NCBI RefSeq assembly: GCF_012273895.1
Contig: NC_052105.1
Span: forward strand, 4,502,716 to 4,566,715
Reading direction: 5' to 3'
From: Zerene cesonia
Taxonomy: Eukaryota > Arthropoda > Insecta > Lepidoptera > Pieridae
DNA: 64,000 bases
Below are positions 1 to 11,964 of the stretch, piece by piece. A program made the translations under genes and the position numbers. How positions within the stretch are numbered: the stretch's first letter is position 1; the number at the start of each line of letters is the position of its first letter. The notes under the pieces were generated by a model. The model did no database searches and had not been told where the DNA came from. It worked only from the letters and a program-made list of their open reading frames with translations.

Positions 1-330
1 CAATCTGTTTGCGTGTACCTGTTCTCAGCATCCACTTCTACAAAATCATAAATAGTTATAAATACTTTATTATTATAAAATACCAGCTATTCGTCCGTGG
101 TATATATGTAGCTTATGTTACTCAGTGAAATTGCAATTTTTCAATGGTGAAATAATTTTTGAAAGCGGCCCAACAGTTTCTTCGTGAAAACGTTACAAAA
201 ATACAAGAAAAAAAAATTCTCTTAGTAATCTTAGTGTAGAGATAATCTTTTTATTTCTTATTTCTTTATTGTTGTGGTTTTAGGCTCATATACATAATCC
301 CAAGGAAGAAGATAATCTATAAAAAAAATT
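1..330 (+). other. Upstream and 5' UTR of a truncated plus-strand gene
   Basis: AT-rich DNA without a long ORF. A pyrimidine-rich tract ends in TAG at 281-283, a plausible splice acceptor 47 bases before the ATG at 331. The last part is therefore probably a 5' UTR exon. Nothing else is recognisable. Confidence 0.4.
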
Positions 331-392
331 ATGTCCTATCCAACTAAACGAACGGATTTTTCAGGATTACAGTTCCTGAACAATCGCGCTTA
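331..392 (+). CDS. Start of an unidentified protein, cut by an assembly gap
   Basis: The ATG at 331 opens 20 codons (MSYPTKRTDFSGLQFLNNRA) plus two bases, then the sequence runs into the 1000-N gap. The start follows a likely 5' UTR splice acceptor at 281-283, and the codons look coding. I do not recognise the family from 20 residues. The gene points toward the minus-strand gene at 1480-4367, so the two should converge inside or beyond the gap. Any reading frame drawn through the N run is meaningless. Confidence 0.4.
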
Positions 393-1392
393 NNNNNNNN
401 NNNNNNNNNNNNNNNNNNNNNNNNNNNNNNNNNNNNNNNNNNNNNNNNNNNNNNNNNNNNNNNNNNNNNNNNNNNNNNNNNNNNNNNNNNNNNNNNNNNN
501 NNNNNNNNNNNNNNNNNNNNNNNNNNNNNNNNNNNNNNNNNNNNNNNNNNNNNNNNNNNNNNNNNNNNNNNNNNNNNNNNNNNNNNNNNNNNNNNNNNNN
601 NNNNNNNNNNNNNNNNNNNNNNNNNNNNNNNNNNNNNNNNNNNNNNNNNNNNNNNNNNNNNNNNNNNNNNNNNNNNNNNNNNNNNNNNNNNNNNNNNNNN
701 NNNNNNNNNNNNNNNNNNNNNNNNNNNNNNNNNNNNNNNNNNNNNNNNNNNNNNNNNNNNNNNNNNNNNNNNNNNNNNNNNNNNNNNNNNNNNNNNNNNN
801 NNNNNNNNNNNNNNNNNNNNNNNNNNNNNNNNNNNNNNNNNNNNNNNNNNNNNNNNNNNNNNNNNNNNNNNNNNNNNNNNNNNNNNNNNNNNNNNNNNNN
901 NNNNNNNNNNNNNNNNNNNNNNNNNNNNNNNNNNNNNNNNNNNNNNNNNNNNNNNNNNNNNNNNNNNNNNNNNNNNNNNNNNNNNNNNNNNNNNNNNNNN
1001 NNNNNNNNNNNNNNNNNNNNNNNNNNNNNNNNNNNNNNNNNNNNNNNNNNNNNNNNNNNNNNNNNNNNNNNNNNNNNNNNNNNNNNNNNNNNNNNNNNNN
1101 NNNNNNNNNNNNNNNNNNNNNNNNNNNNNNNNNNNNNNNNNNNNNNNNNNNNNNNNNNNNNNNNNNNNNNNNNNNNNNNNNNNNNNNNNNNNNNNNNNNN
1201 NNNNNNNNNNNNNNNNNNNNNNNNNNNNNNNNNNNNNNNNNNNNNNNNNNNNNNNNNNNNNNNNNNNNNNNNNNNNNNNNNNNNNNNNNNNNNNNNNNNN
1301 NNNNNNNNNNNNNNNNNNNNNNNNNNNNNNNNNNNNNNNNNNNNNNNNNNNNNNNNNNNNNNNNNNNNNNNNNNNNNNNNNNNNNNNNNNNN
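393..1392. other. Assembly gap (1000 N)
   Basis: Exactly 1000 N, the same length as the other two gaps, so this is a placeholder and the true size is unknown. It hides the rest of the gene starting at 331 and the 3' end of the minus-strand gene at 1480-4367. Confidence 0.99.
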
Positions 1393-1479
1393 TTATTCCA
1401 TTTTGTATAAGAAAAATTGAAAAAACGAACCAAAAATTTGCGAGTCTTAGAACTCACCTCGCCTTAACTTATAACTTAC

Positions 1480-4367
1480 GAATGAGGTATTGGATAAGTT
1501 GTAACATTCTACCACTAAAAAGTCGATCCATTTCCCATTCTTCAAAGTCATGGTAGGTAATTCAAAATTGTTTATTTTTGAAAGAAGAAGAAATAAACAT
1601 GTTTTATATACTCACTTTTGCTACCCTTGTGGGATTCCTCATCATAATAAAAACCGTTCTTGATCTTTCTTATCACATTTTCTATAAAATCACTAGCCTT
1701 CCTCGCTTTCGCCGTCATATTATATCCTGACTTTAACCGATTTACTGCCCCGCTTTCACTTGGAATCGAAATTGATTTGTGTTTATGTTTAATCAATTTC
1801 TGAGTGTTTATTTGATTTTCTAAATATTTTGTGTTTTTGTTTAAATCGATAAGCTTTGTATCATTAATAAAGTCGTCTTTAGGACATCGTGCAGTATCTT
1901 GGCAAAATGATTTATTGTAAATAAGATTGAGCATCTTGTCTTTAAATTGTTGTATTGGTCTTACTTTATTTGGCGTATTCGCATCAAGTAAAGAAGCACT
2001 ATCTTTCACTAATCTAGACTTAATGGGAATTTCTTTTACGTTATTCTTCAGGTTCATATAATTCCGGTCACCTTTGTAAGTAATCATTATAGGAAGTCGA
2101 TCATCGGAAACATCTCGTACAGTCACGGGGGAGTTGCATAAATTCCTTTTTAACGTATTTCCATTAGTTGTTGAGCGTTTATTTACATTGATTTCATCGT
2201 GGATATTTGTTTTTGGAAGCCAATTCATCATAAATGGCCAAATTTTGTTGTCCAGTCCAGAAAATTGAGAGGGTTCACTATATGGAACTTTTATATAGGA
2301 GCTCAGTTGATCTTTGCCAGTAACGACTAATGGAAACTTAATATTTGCAAGACGCCTTTTTATATCTGCTTGTGATAATTTAGGTATACCCAAAGAACTT
2401 GGCATAGTGGTGACCAGCCTTGGTTTTCTTATTACTGTTTGCTGTTTCCCTTTGTCTATATCTTTGCCTTTACTAACAACTACCCTAGTTATTCCATTCA
2501 ATTGATCTTGACGTCCTTTCATCGAGGTCATACTTGATTTTTCAGGCACTGAAATTTCAACATTAAAGTTTACCTTAATTAAAATAATATGCGCATTATT
2601 TGCATAATAACTTACCAGTTTTTAATGATATAGTTTTCAAGAAATTAGATTTTATATTTGTATCGCCATATGAATCTGTATTTATAGAAATAGTCGCCAA
2701 TGCCGCAGATTTATTTTCCTCAGATCTGGCAGTTTTAATATTCTCCTCAGTTCTGTTATTTGAAATATTTTTATCCGAGCAATTGCCATGGTGTGTGTCA
2801 TCATCTAATATTTTCAATTGTATATTCTTATCATATTTATCATTTATTAAAGGGGTTTTGTTATTAGTGGCAGAAACACGTGATGTCCTTTTCCTTTTTT
2901 GGTTCGTTATAAATCCTTTTTTTGTAACTTTACAGTTTTCGTCTTGTATTTTAGTACAAGTTTCTTTAACTTCATCTTGCCTTCCAATCACTGTTATACG
3001 ATCATAACTAGTTGAGCGAGAGCAACTATTTATTGAATTGCTGTCATACGATATATACGCAAATTCTTCAGTACGGCAAGTTTCAATAAATCTATATCAA
3101 CACAAAAATGAAATACATCGCTTAGCTACTACATGAAAACTTGAACAAGAGGATTATCTTAATCTCTTTTATGTTTTGCTTTTTAATGCACTGGATGCAC
3201 TTGAAATATTTAAAATGGTTTAAGAAGAATAGGAAAAATATCAAGATCATTAGGCGGGATTTGAATTTGGCGCTGTTGAATCTATTGCTGAGCTGGGATG
3301 GAAGGAAGACGTCGACTCAACAAGGGAAGGGCGCGAGTTCCAATCCCACCTGATGAGCTTATTAATTCAATTCTTTATTTTTTTAAGAGCATGGTTTTTT
3401 CATAATATGTAGTTATTCATAAAAGATTTATTGCTGAAATGATAACTTTAGGAGTATATTTTTACAAAACCAGTGAATGAATTTCCAAAAAAAAAAAAAC
3501 ATTACTTTATGGAGGATACGCAATTATATACATTGCAACAATGTTAAAAAATGTGAATATGTAATTATTTTTTTACCTTGTATCCTTTCGATCGTTTGAT
3601 CTTCTTTTGGTTTTTTTATTCTTCTTCAAAGATTCAATGCTATTTAAGGACATCGGCGGCGATGGGATGAACTGGATCTTGTTAATATTTCTTAGCACAG
3701 CCCAAACATCATTATCAATTACTTGGTTTCTCCCATATGAGTTGGTTTTAGACTTTTTTATTACCCTAGATCCATCACCCGTCAAATGCTTGAACATATC
3801 GGTTGAGCTACTATCTAAATTTATGTTTAATTGAGAACAATATCTTGCATCCCTGTCATAAATTTCAATATTTTTATCTATCACAGGAATTTTTTTTATA
3901 TTTCTTTTCTTTTTAGGCTTGGGCTTTCTTATATTCTTAGTCTCATTATACTCGGAGTCATTCATATCACTTACCGTACATGCTTGGGGTTTAGTAAGGT
4001 CGTTGGGGAGGGTAAGCACTGATTTTTTTATCTTCTTGCTATGACGCTTGGGTATTTTAAATTCATCTGAATTTGCTTTATATATACTAGCCGCTAAAGG
4101 AAACGATGATACAAAATCTGTTGTTTTCCTTTGGATGAACTTTTTCTCCGTAACCCTAGAATGTAATTTCACCTTGTCGCCATTGAGATATGGGGATATC
4201 ATCATGCTTTTCGATTGCTTTTTGCTGCGATAACTTGAACTACTCTTTAAACTTCCATTGTGACATGGACTTGATTTCTTCGAAACCGAGTTTAACCGCC
4301 AACTGCTAGAATCTATCGACTTTGTTGGTGAATCATCGTATCCACTTTCTAATGAATTTATAGCCAT
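1480..4367 (-). CDS. Unidentified basic, Ser/Lys-rich protein, 4+ exons, 3' end missing
   Basis: Four exons join in frame on the minus strand: 4367-3577, 3091-2616, 2548-1616 and 1539-1480. All introns are GT-AG with phases 2, 1 and 1, and the last exon also ends in a good donor (phase 1). This gives at least 753 residues, with the C-terminus in or beyond the gap. The protein is hydrophilic and rich in Ser, Lys and Asn, with basic stretches such as KPKPKKKRNIKK and KKNKKTKRRSNDRK that could be nuclear localisation signals. No signal peptide, membrane segment or familiar enzyme motif is visible. The small exon 4 (KWEMDRLFSGRMLQLIQ) is the most structured-looking part. The start is the first ATG of exon 1. 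A nuclear or cytoskeletal scaffold is possible, but I do not recognise the family. It is divergent from Atg7. Confidence 0.7.
3252..3352. repeat. Inverted (foldback) repeat with tRNA-like B-box arms
   Basis: Lies in intron 1 of the minus-strand gene. The left arm (3252-3282) is an imperfect reverse complement of the right arm (3313-3351). The right arm holds GCGAGTTCCAATCCC, which resembles a Pol III B-box as found in tRNA-derived SINEs. It is probably two SINE heads in inverted orientation or a foldback remnant. Confidence 0.45.
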
Positions 4368-5403
4368 ATCTGCAATTGTTTCTAATTACAATCTGCAAAT
4401 TTTAAAATATGTCAGAGGATTATAAAAAATATATTTATTAGATGCATGATGATGCGATAATACTTTATAAAGCAGATGAAATTTACATTCTGGTACGTAC
4501 GGCTGATAGCAAACAATACGTCATTTAATTTTCATGGGATAGTTTGAGATTAGGATATGTTTTAAACTTACAGAAAATTTTTCACAATAATTTCGAATTT
4601 ACAATTAATTACCGCGTCCGCCTCTCTTCTACATTAATAAAACTACAGAGCGTTAATATGTTATAATTTATAAAATAAACTATTATTAATTATAAATCAA
4701 AAGAACAGAAAGGCATTTTAAAGTGACGGTAAACTTGACTTTAATTTGAAATAAATCTTGAGGATTCATTATAATAATATAGTGGCCAGTACAATATACG
4801 TTGGTTCTTTCAAGTGTATCGCTAGAGTAAAGGCCAATTTATACCAGACGATGGAATGAACATTCTATCCCCATTCTAATAATTAATTTTAATCTAAATG
4901 GACCTAGAACTGATTTCGTTGTTATATGTATCTGTATTCACAAAGTTTCCAAGAATGTTCGTTTATCTGATTCGAGTACTTAGACGGCACTAGAGCGTGC
5001 GAACGACCTGCGTGCTTGACGCGCATTATTTAAAGATAAAAAGATTAATATAAAGGGTAAAAAATGCTAACTGCACATGCAAACTATTCACTGTCTACGG
5101 TTGATTATTATTTTTTTATTCACTATTAGACAATGAGATACGACTTTTTGTCAGCGTCGATTTAAGTCACGGTGACAGACGACTTGACGAAGTGACACTT
5201 GACAAATGACCTATGACAATAAAATTTTGATAGATTCTATTTGATACATCGATTGATCATTGAGATTGAGCTATTGTTTATCTTTATAACATTCGCATTG
5301 CTCTGACATCGTTAGCCGCTATCTAATGTCTCATGAATGCGCTAGTTCTCTTATAATTGGAGTAGAGATTTTATAAAATTCCCACTATTAAAGATTTAAA
5401 ATA
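4368..5403. promoter_or_regulatory. Divergent promoter region, unidentified gene / Atg7
   Basis: About 1 kb between the start codons of the minus-strand gene and Atg7, with no long ORF. The notable structure is an array of TGAC cores at 5173, 5185, 5193, 5200, 5207 and 5214, the last four exactly seven bases apart. A comparable three-copy cluster lies in the mRpL2/pygopus promoter. No clear TATA box is seen. The bidirectional role is inferred from gene orientation. Confidence 0.5.
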
Positions 5404-8400
5404 ATGTCAGTTACAGACCAAGAAATCATACAATATGTTCCGTTTATGTCTTTCGTTCATCCATCATTCTGGCACAACTTAACTGATTTAAAATTAAATA
5501 TTGATAAATTAAATGAGAACACGAAGCAGATTTATGGCCGATTCACTTACCAAGATGATATGGGACCTGTATTTGAAGTTGATGGAACATCTTTTAACAA
5601 GTGAGTATTATAATCAATAAATAAAAATAAAATTTTGATTATTTGTTTGGAAAATGTATATGCATATACACCAAAATAATTTTTTATAACATTTTTGTTG
5701 TCTGTTTATTGATTTTGATGGGACTTTCATTGGCAAAAGCTGATGAGGAATAACTTAGGCTTTTTGGCATTATTCGCATAAAAACATTGGGATTTAAAGG
5801 AAAAATTTATTTACACATGTGAAACTGGGACGCAGCTAGTAAAATATAAAGTTCAGACCCATTAAACTAATAAAGAATTCTGAATGACAAATAGCAAACT
5901 GTAACACCTTATTTGCCATTTGTAAAAGTATACAGTACAGTGTTAAGTTAAATCACTCATGTTACCTTCAATATCTGCCAAAATCAAATATTTGAATTCT
6001 GTATATAATGTATTTGAATTCTCTTTATTGTATAACATTTCAGAGATCCAGAAACAGAGCATTTATACTTGAGCGTAACTGGTACAATTATGAATAAAAA
6101 TACAATTGAAGACTTTAAAAGCATGGATAAAGCATCTCTGCTTAATAGTTTGGGAGAAATAATTTGGCAAAACATAGAAACAGAATCTTGGATTAATAAT
6201 CCACACACACTCTTAAACTTTTTTGTACTCTCATTTGCAGTAAGTATGTTTCTATGGAAAACTTGTAATAGTGACCTGCAACTATAGTGATACAATTTTT
6301 TTATGATACCTGTTTCATTTTACTACTAGCGGTCCAACGTGGCTTCCCCCGTGGTACATATATAGCCTATAGCCTTCCTCAATAAATGGAGTATCAAACA
6401 CTGAAAGATATTTTCAAATCGGACTAGTAGTTCCTGAGATTAGTGCATTCAAATAAACAAATAAACTCTTCAGCTGTATAATATTAGTAAAGATAGGCCA
6501 AGAAATTATCAACCTTCTGTGCCTTGACAGAAGAGTTTGATTCTATTTTATGAGATTACTATTAAAAAATTATTGCAAAATAAATCATTTATACATACAG
6601 CTGTTTAAAAATCCAAAAATTTTATATAAAACATAATTGTAAATACCCACAGTACATGAGTCATTACAATTTTATCTTTGTTGGAAATTCTAAAATAAAA
6701 AAATGAAATAAAATTTTCAGGATCTGAAAAAGTTTCACTACTACTACTGGTTTGCTTTTCCAACACCTAGTCAACCAACAGTATACATGAAAGAAAAGAG
6801 TTCACTTGCATCCTCACATTTCAACAATAAGCAACTAGAGGACATTGCACATGAATATAAAGCACTGGATATGATGCAGAAATACTTTTTCGTAATTTCC
6901 AAGGAAAATGAAAAGATTAAGGTCCATAAGTTATCTGATATTGTTGGAAATGATATTCTAAAGGACACTTTGAAAGTTGATATTTCCAAGATATATTTTG
7001 CTTTCTCTGATCCAAGTAATAATTGCAACCCTGGATGGCCATTAAGGATTTTTATAGCAGCTCTACTGCAATTTTCTCCCCAATTGAGTAAATCAGATAT
7101 AAAGGTTTTAGGCTTGAGGTTAAATAAAACTGGTTCTGCGGATAACAGTCGCATTTTTATCATAAATGCCACTGAGGTAAATATACATTGTTGTTGCTAC
7201 ATGGGATATACATATAAGTAGATGCAATTATAATTTACTAGAAGCTTGTCCTGGTTCCATCCTGGATATCAAGATTCCTGTTTTGTCCCAAGGGAACATT
7301 TAATCAGGATAAAACTATCCTATCACCGAATATAATATGCCTAATTTAATCAAAATTCATTCAGTAGTTTCAATGTAATTGACGGGCAAACATCCAAACA
7401 AAAAACTTTCACATTTATGATATTAGTGTGGTTTTGATTCATAAGAAGACTAATTGCTTGTACTTTTTTGCATATTTTGTTAATTATAATAGAAAAACTT
7501 TAATTCAGCTGATAATTTTCCAATAAATTATGCTATTTTAGAATAGTCATTCTGATGGCAACAAGGGATGGGTTGGATGGGAGAGAAATAATAAAGGCAA
7601 TTTTGGACCCAAACTAGCAAATATGTCGGCATCTATGGATCCCATAAGGTATAATAAATGTATTCTGTCTGTCTAGAATTATGTTGTTTTGGGTTGTGAA
7701 ATCAGATAGAAACAACAAGATTGTGTTATTATTTATTAATATTTCATTAGACTGAATATATGAGGCCTGATACTTTTTACACTTTGCAGTTATTCACTAC
7801 ACTCAAAGTAAAAAGTTATTGATGAAAATACCTGTCACAGTAAATAATCCAATTCATTCAACAATATCAATACTTGGCTTTCTTTATTGTAAACTGTTAA
7901 AAATAATCAAAAGGCTTGCAGATAAATGATGCCAGTAAATGCAAAGTTATCATCTTCCAATTAACTTTTGAAATGCTATATTTATAAATTGTTATGTCAA
8001 TAGTTTATTTTATCATGTAATAATTTCTTAATTACCAGATGATATGTGGCTTTTGTTTACAAATTTTGTATCCAAATGATTTCTGTAGATTGGCTGACAC
8101 ATCATCGGATTTAAATATTAAACTAATGAAATGGAGATTAGTACCAGAACTCGATGTGGATATCATGAAGAGAACGAAATGTTTGTTATTGGGTGCTGGG
8201 ACGTTAGGGTGTCATGTAGCTCGAGATTTATTAGTGAGTACCCAATCATACATTGTTATCGATCAATAAATCCATGCCAATTTTATTCATAAGCTCAAAT
8301 ATGCTCATAGGGTGATACAGGTTTTCTAACAACATTTTCTTTCCGAAAGAAGCTTAATTGATTGTATGTGGTAGGCGAGCACACTTCGGCACGAATTGGG

Positions 8401-11221
8401 CCAGCTCGCACCGAGGAAGTACCACACCCCCACAAAAGACAGGCGTGAAATAGCATACTGCTGTGTTTCCCTTCCAAGTCCTTTCCATTATTCCTTTCGT
8501 CAATCCTTCCAATAAATCTTATTCCATTTTGAAGTCGGCAATCCATTTGTAGAGGCTTAAGGTCTGCAATCGACCTTAAGCCCCTCCAAATGTTTATGGG
8601 CGGTGGTAGCGCTTACCATCAGGTGATCCACCAGCACCATTGCCGATTATGATATAAAAAACTCTCCGTTACAATTTTAGTGAATTTTGCGATGTGAATC
8701 TTTGAAGATTGAGCTAATTTCAATAAAAGCGGTTTCGGTGTAATCGTAACTATATACATATAGTAACTGTTTTTTGTTATCACCAGGCATGGGGTTTCCG
8801 TCATATTACTTTTATCGACAACGGAAAAGTCTCATTTTCAAATCCATCGCGCCAAGTACTATTTACGTATGAAGACTGTCTTAATGGCGGGAAAATGAAA
8901 GCAGTCGCAGCCGCCGAAAATCTAAAACGAGTTTTGCCTACTTCTGTAAGTAGCAAACTATGGTATTTTATTACAACTATCACCCTTTAATTTTTAAAAT
9001 GTTGAGTCATACTTTGCTAATACCTATTAATTTATTACCCACTAACGGTCCGCCTCGGCTTCGTCCGAGGTACATATATTATAGCCTCCTTAATAAATGA
9101 GCTATCTAACACTGAAAGACTTTTTCCAATCGGACCAGTTCTTTCTGAGATTGGTGCGTTCAAACAAACAAACAAACTCTTCAGCTTCATAATATTAGTA
9201 TAGATAAATAGACAGACATGTCGTTATTGTGTGCATTGCGCCTGCGTTATGACACGCTAAGCGATTTTGCTCAGCCTCATTATTTACTTTAGTTAATTTA
9301 TTTAAATTTTTATTACAGATGAGTAGTGGATTATCAGTACACATTCCAATGCCAGGACATCCAATAGGGGATTCCCTGAAACCTGAAACAATAGAGAATA
9401 TTAAGCAAATTGTAGAAGCAATCGAGGAACACGACGTTATATTTCTTTTATTGGATACAAGAGAGGCGAGATGGTTACCCACTTTGTTGGCAGCTCATTA
9501 TGGAAAGGTATTATACTTAATTTTTTAAATTTTCAAATTAGCATATAACTTCTTAATACATGTTACGTATACATAAAAACTTTATTTTTCTTTGATGTTT
9601 TAGATAGCAATCAACGCGGCTCTCGGTTTCGATAGTTATTTAGTTATACGACATGGCTTAGGTATGTCATCTCCAGACGCTGATGTAAAGAGTCCTCACG
9701 TAAATGGTGCACAGCTTGGATGCTACTTCTGCAACGATGTCACCGCGCCCGGGAATGTAAGCGTAATTATTATTTCCAGAATGCAATCTATTTCTTACAA
9801 AAGCAATTTTTTTAAATATGTAATTTTATCCTTCGAGTCGAATATACGTTTTTTTCCTTCAAAAATCACAGCTTTGTAATAAATATAGCGTCTAAAATGG
9901 TTAAGATTTAGATTTTTATACTTACTCCCTTTAAAAAAAAAAAGTAGCCCAAATTTGATGTTTTTCATTTTTTTTCGATTTCCTCGGTTCCCTTCCATAC
10001 CCATTTTATAATTTACACATATAAACAATGACAATCGTGGATATCTTTTTTTTATTGATTTAATTTTAATATTTTTTTTAATGTGCTATTTATTTCGAAT
10101 TTTCAGTCTATAAAGGATCGAACACTGGACCAACAATGTACAGTAACTCGGCCTGGTGTCGCCGCCATCGCGGGGGCTCTTTCTGTTGAACTATTAGTTG
10201 CGCTATTACAACATCCACTACGGTAATTTTTTATTTAATATGGAAAATAATTTTCAGTAAACTTCTAATTTTTTTTTTTTTTTTTTTTTTAATATAAAAT
10301 ATCTTATACATAATAATCTTTCCATCCCAGAATCAATGCACCAGCACCATATAATTTATCAGAAGAAGAAGATTCAACATCTAATGGTGTCCTTGGACCA
10401 ATACCTCATTCGATAAGAGGATTCTTACACTCTTACCAGACTGTTACACCAACTTGCACTAAATTCAGGCAGTGTATCGCTTGTTCTGATGTAGTCATTA
10501 ATATGTATAGAGAAGAAGGAATAGAGTTTCTGTTAAAAGTATTTAACAGTGGAACTTATTTGGAAGAAGTGACTGGATTATCGGAGTTGCATTTGACTGC
10601 TGAGATTGCTGATGTAAGTCATTTTAAATGTCCATCTGGTATAAGCTGTGTTTGTAGCTGATCATGCAATTATTCTTTTCCAACACTAAGGGGTAAAAAG
10701 TAATTTGTGGCCCAGTCCCAGCTCTACTAAACGCGAAAAAATTCATAGAAGTTGGTAAACTCGCTGCGAATTTTATACACACCATATGCAGTTTGATCCA
10801 ACTTACAAGATAGGATAGTTAAATTATTTTTTGTTAAAAATATTGAAAAAAAATAAATAAAATATTGAACTGACTTCACAACAATACAAAAGTGAGAAGT
10901 AAATTAACATAATTACTATAAATTCTACCATACTATCTATATGAAGTCAGTGCCAACCAAGCTAAATACAGTAATGGATTGCTACTTGTGATATATTTTG
11001 GAGGTAGAATCCATCTGTTATCTACTCCCATTAGACCTGGCCAAAAAAACACAGACGTACATAGAACCTGCTGATCCTGCTGTTTTGGACGTCGGTTGAA
11101 AAGCTTTGTGTTTAGAATTGTTAACATTTCCATGCTCATGATGTAATTCTTAACAATTCATAAAATGCAATAATTTTTTTATTTACAGATTTTAACATTG
11201 TCAGATGAAGATCAAGAGTAA
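5404..11221 (+). CDS. Atg7: Autophagy E1-like activating enzyme ATG7
   Basis: Eleven exons join in frame: 5404-5600, 6044-6239, 6721-7176, 7542-7648, 8089-8233, 8787-8945, 9319-9507, 9604-9756, 10107-10222, 10331-10613, 11189-11221. The product is 677 residues, close to the usual ~700. ATG7 is the cytosolic E1-like enzyme that activates Atg8 and Atg12 and passes them to Atg3 and Atg10, which is needed to build autophagosomes. The N-terminal half carries the family motif NPGWPLR (234-240). The C-terminal adenylation domain has the nucleotide-binding GAGTLG (354-359), the FIDNGKVSFSNPSRQ strand, and the catalytic cysteine in QQCTVTRPG (Cys545). Exon 5 must start at 8089: the open frame just upstream (8039-8088) does not continue the protein, whereas 8089 restores IRLADTSSDLN as in other ATG7s. 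Introns hold several repeats. It converges on mRpL2. Confidence 0.97.
6325..6494 (-). repeat. Helitron-like non-autonomous repeat, Atg7 intron 2
   Basis: On the minus strand it runs from TAATATTATA through GTTTGTTTGTTT and a GATTTGAAAA block to CGCTAG. The same unit occurs at 9041-9205 and 14003-14192, with a fragment at 28128-28215. A CTAG end without terminal inverted repeats fits Helitron-type elements. The family call is from memory of lepidopteran repeats. Confidence 0.6.
7240..7440. repeat. Degenerate interspersed repeat, Atg7 intron 3
   Basis: The sequence resembles common lepidopteran repeat tails: a CCTGGTTCCATCCTGG start, AGGATAAAACTATCCTATC, then CATTCAGTAGTTTC and ACGGGCAAACATCCAAAC. 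It matches in type the fragment at 32563-32783. No coding potential. Confidence 0.4.
8361..8661 (+). repeat. SINE-like repeat copy 1, Atg7 intron 5
   Basis: The copy runs from GTATGTGGTAGGCGAGCACA to TGCCGATTATGATATAAAAA and ends in a short A-run. A second copy (29733-30978) is broken by the gap and a third, divergent copy is inverted (35992-36262). Shared blocks are the GGTAG-CGAGCAC head, the GCTGTGTTT segment, a pyrimidine-rich TCCTTTCC stretch and the GGTGGTAGCGCTTACCATC tail. It has no ORF. Confidence 0.65.
9041..9205 (-). repeat. Helitron-like non-autonomous repeat, Atg7 intron 6
   Basis: Nearly full-length copy of the 6325-6494 unit. On the plus strand it starts AACGGTCCGCCTCGGCTTCG and ends TTCATAATATTAGTATAGAT. 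It sits just upstream of exon 7. Confidence 0.6.
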
Positions 11222-11481
11222 TTCAAACACTTCAATTTTCTCAGTGTTTCGATAGTCTGTTTAGATAATTACTTAAAGTTTAATGAAAATTATAATTTCG
11301 CTCTGTCTTCATTCCATAGAACTAATATGGAAGAATATTTATTACTTGCACAAAGTAATGCTTTTCATGTAATATAATTTATAATGTTGTATATATAGAT
11401 ATTATTTCGCTTTTATATTTTGGAAGATTAAATAGAAAATGTGAATTATAAATATTAAATTGTGAAGTTAGAACATTGTAT

Positions 11482-11487
11482 AATAAA
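11482..11487 (+). terminator. Probable Atg7 polyadenylation signal
   Basis: AATAAA 261 bases after the Atg7 stop codon and before any minus-strand coding sequence. The hexamer is seen directly; its use is inferred. Confidence 0.5.
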
Positions 11488-11517
11488 GACATCATTTAAT
11501 TTTAAACTTATTAATTA

Positions 11518-11755
11518 CTAGCTTTTGCCCGCGGCTTCGCACGCGTTGAATTCGGAGTGGTTTATTAGATGTTATTGTATACATATAAACCTTCCACTTG
11601 AATCACTCTATTTATTAAAAAAACCCCTATCAAAATCCGCTGTGTAGTTTTAATGATCTTAGGATACGTACATTACATACATAAGGACAGACGCGTGAAG
11701 CGACTTTGCCTTATGTGTAGTATACACATGTAGTGATTTTTATTATACAGCATTG
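11518..11755 (-). repeat. Interspersed repeat fragment between Atg7 and mRpL2
   Basis: Starts CTAGCTTTTGCCCGCGGCTT on the plus strand, a typical end of lepidopteran Helitron/LINE-tail repeats. It lies in the convergent 3' interval (11222-11964), which otherwise holds only the two 3' UTRs. A minus-strand AATAAA (plus TTTATT, 11739-11744) near its edge could serve mRpL2. Confidence 0.45.
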
Positions 11756-11964
11756 ATCAAGGACATTAAATTTTTTTTCTACGCCAATACAAATATATTA
11801 TTCGGTTATACATTCAGAACAATTTATGTAAGTTTTCATCAAATTGCAATTTTCTATACTATAAGTGATTTTCTTAGATTTTGTATAAATTTTCATGATA
11901 AAATGAAAGATTTGCATCATTTTAAATAAAATCTATAACATCTATATATTTCTACATTTAACAT

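Noticed and set aside
331..1457. Long ORFs running through the N stretches (also at 29706-30971 and 57676-58752)
   Set aside because: They consist of unknown residues and carry no evidence. Only the 20 codons at 331-392 are kept.
8039..8088. Open frame immediately upstream of Atg7 exon 5 (ICGFCLQILYPNDFC...)
   Set aside because: Using the acceptor just before it would place a stop in the Atg7 frame. The acceptor at 8088 restores the conserved sequence and phase.
8295..8546. 83-codon minus ORF in Atg7 intron 5
   Set aside because: It lies within the SINE-like repeat and a similar broken frame occurs in copy 2; no coding evidence.
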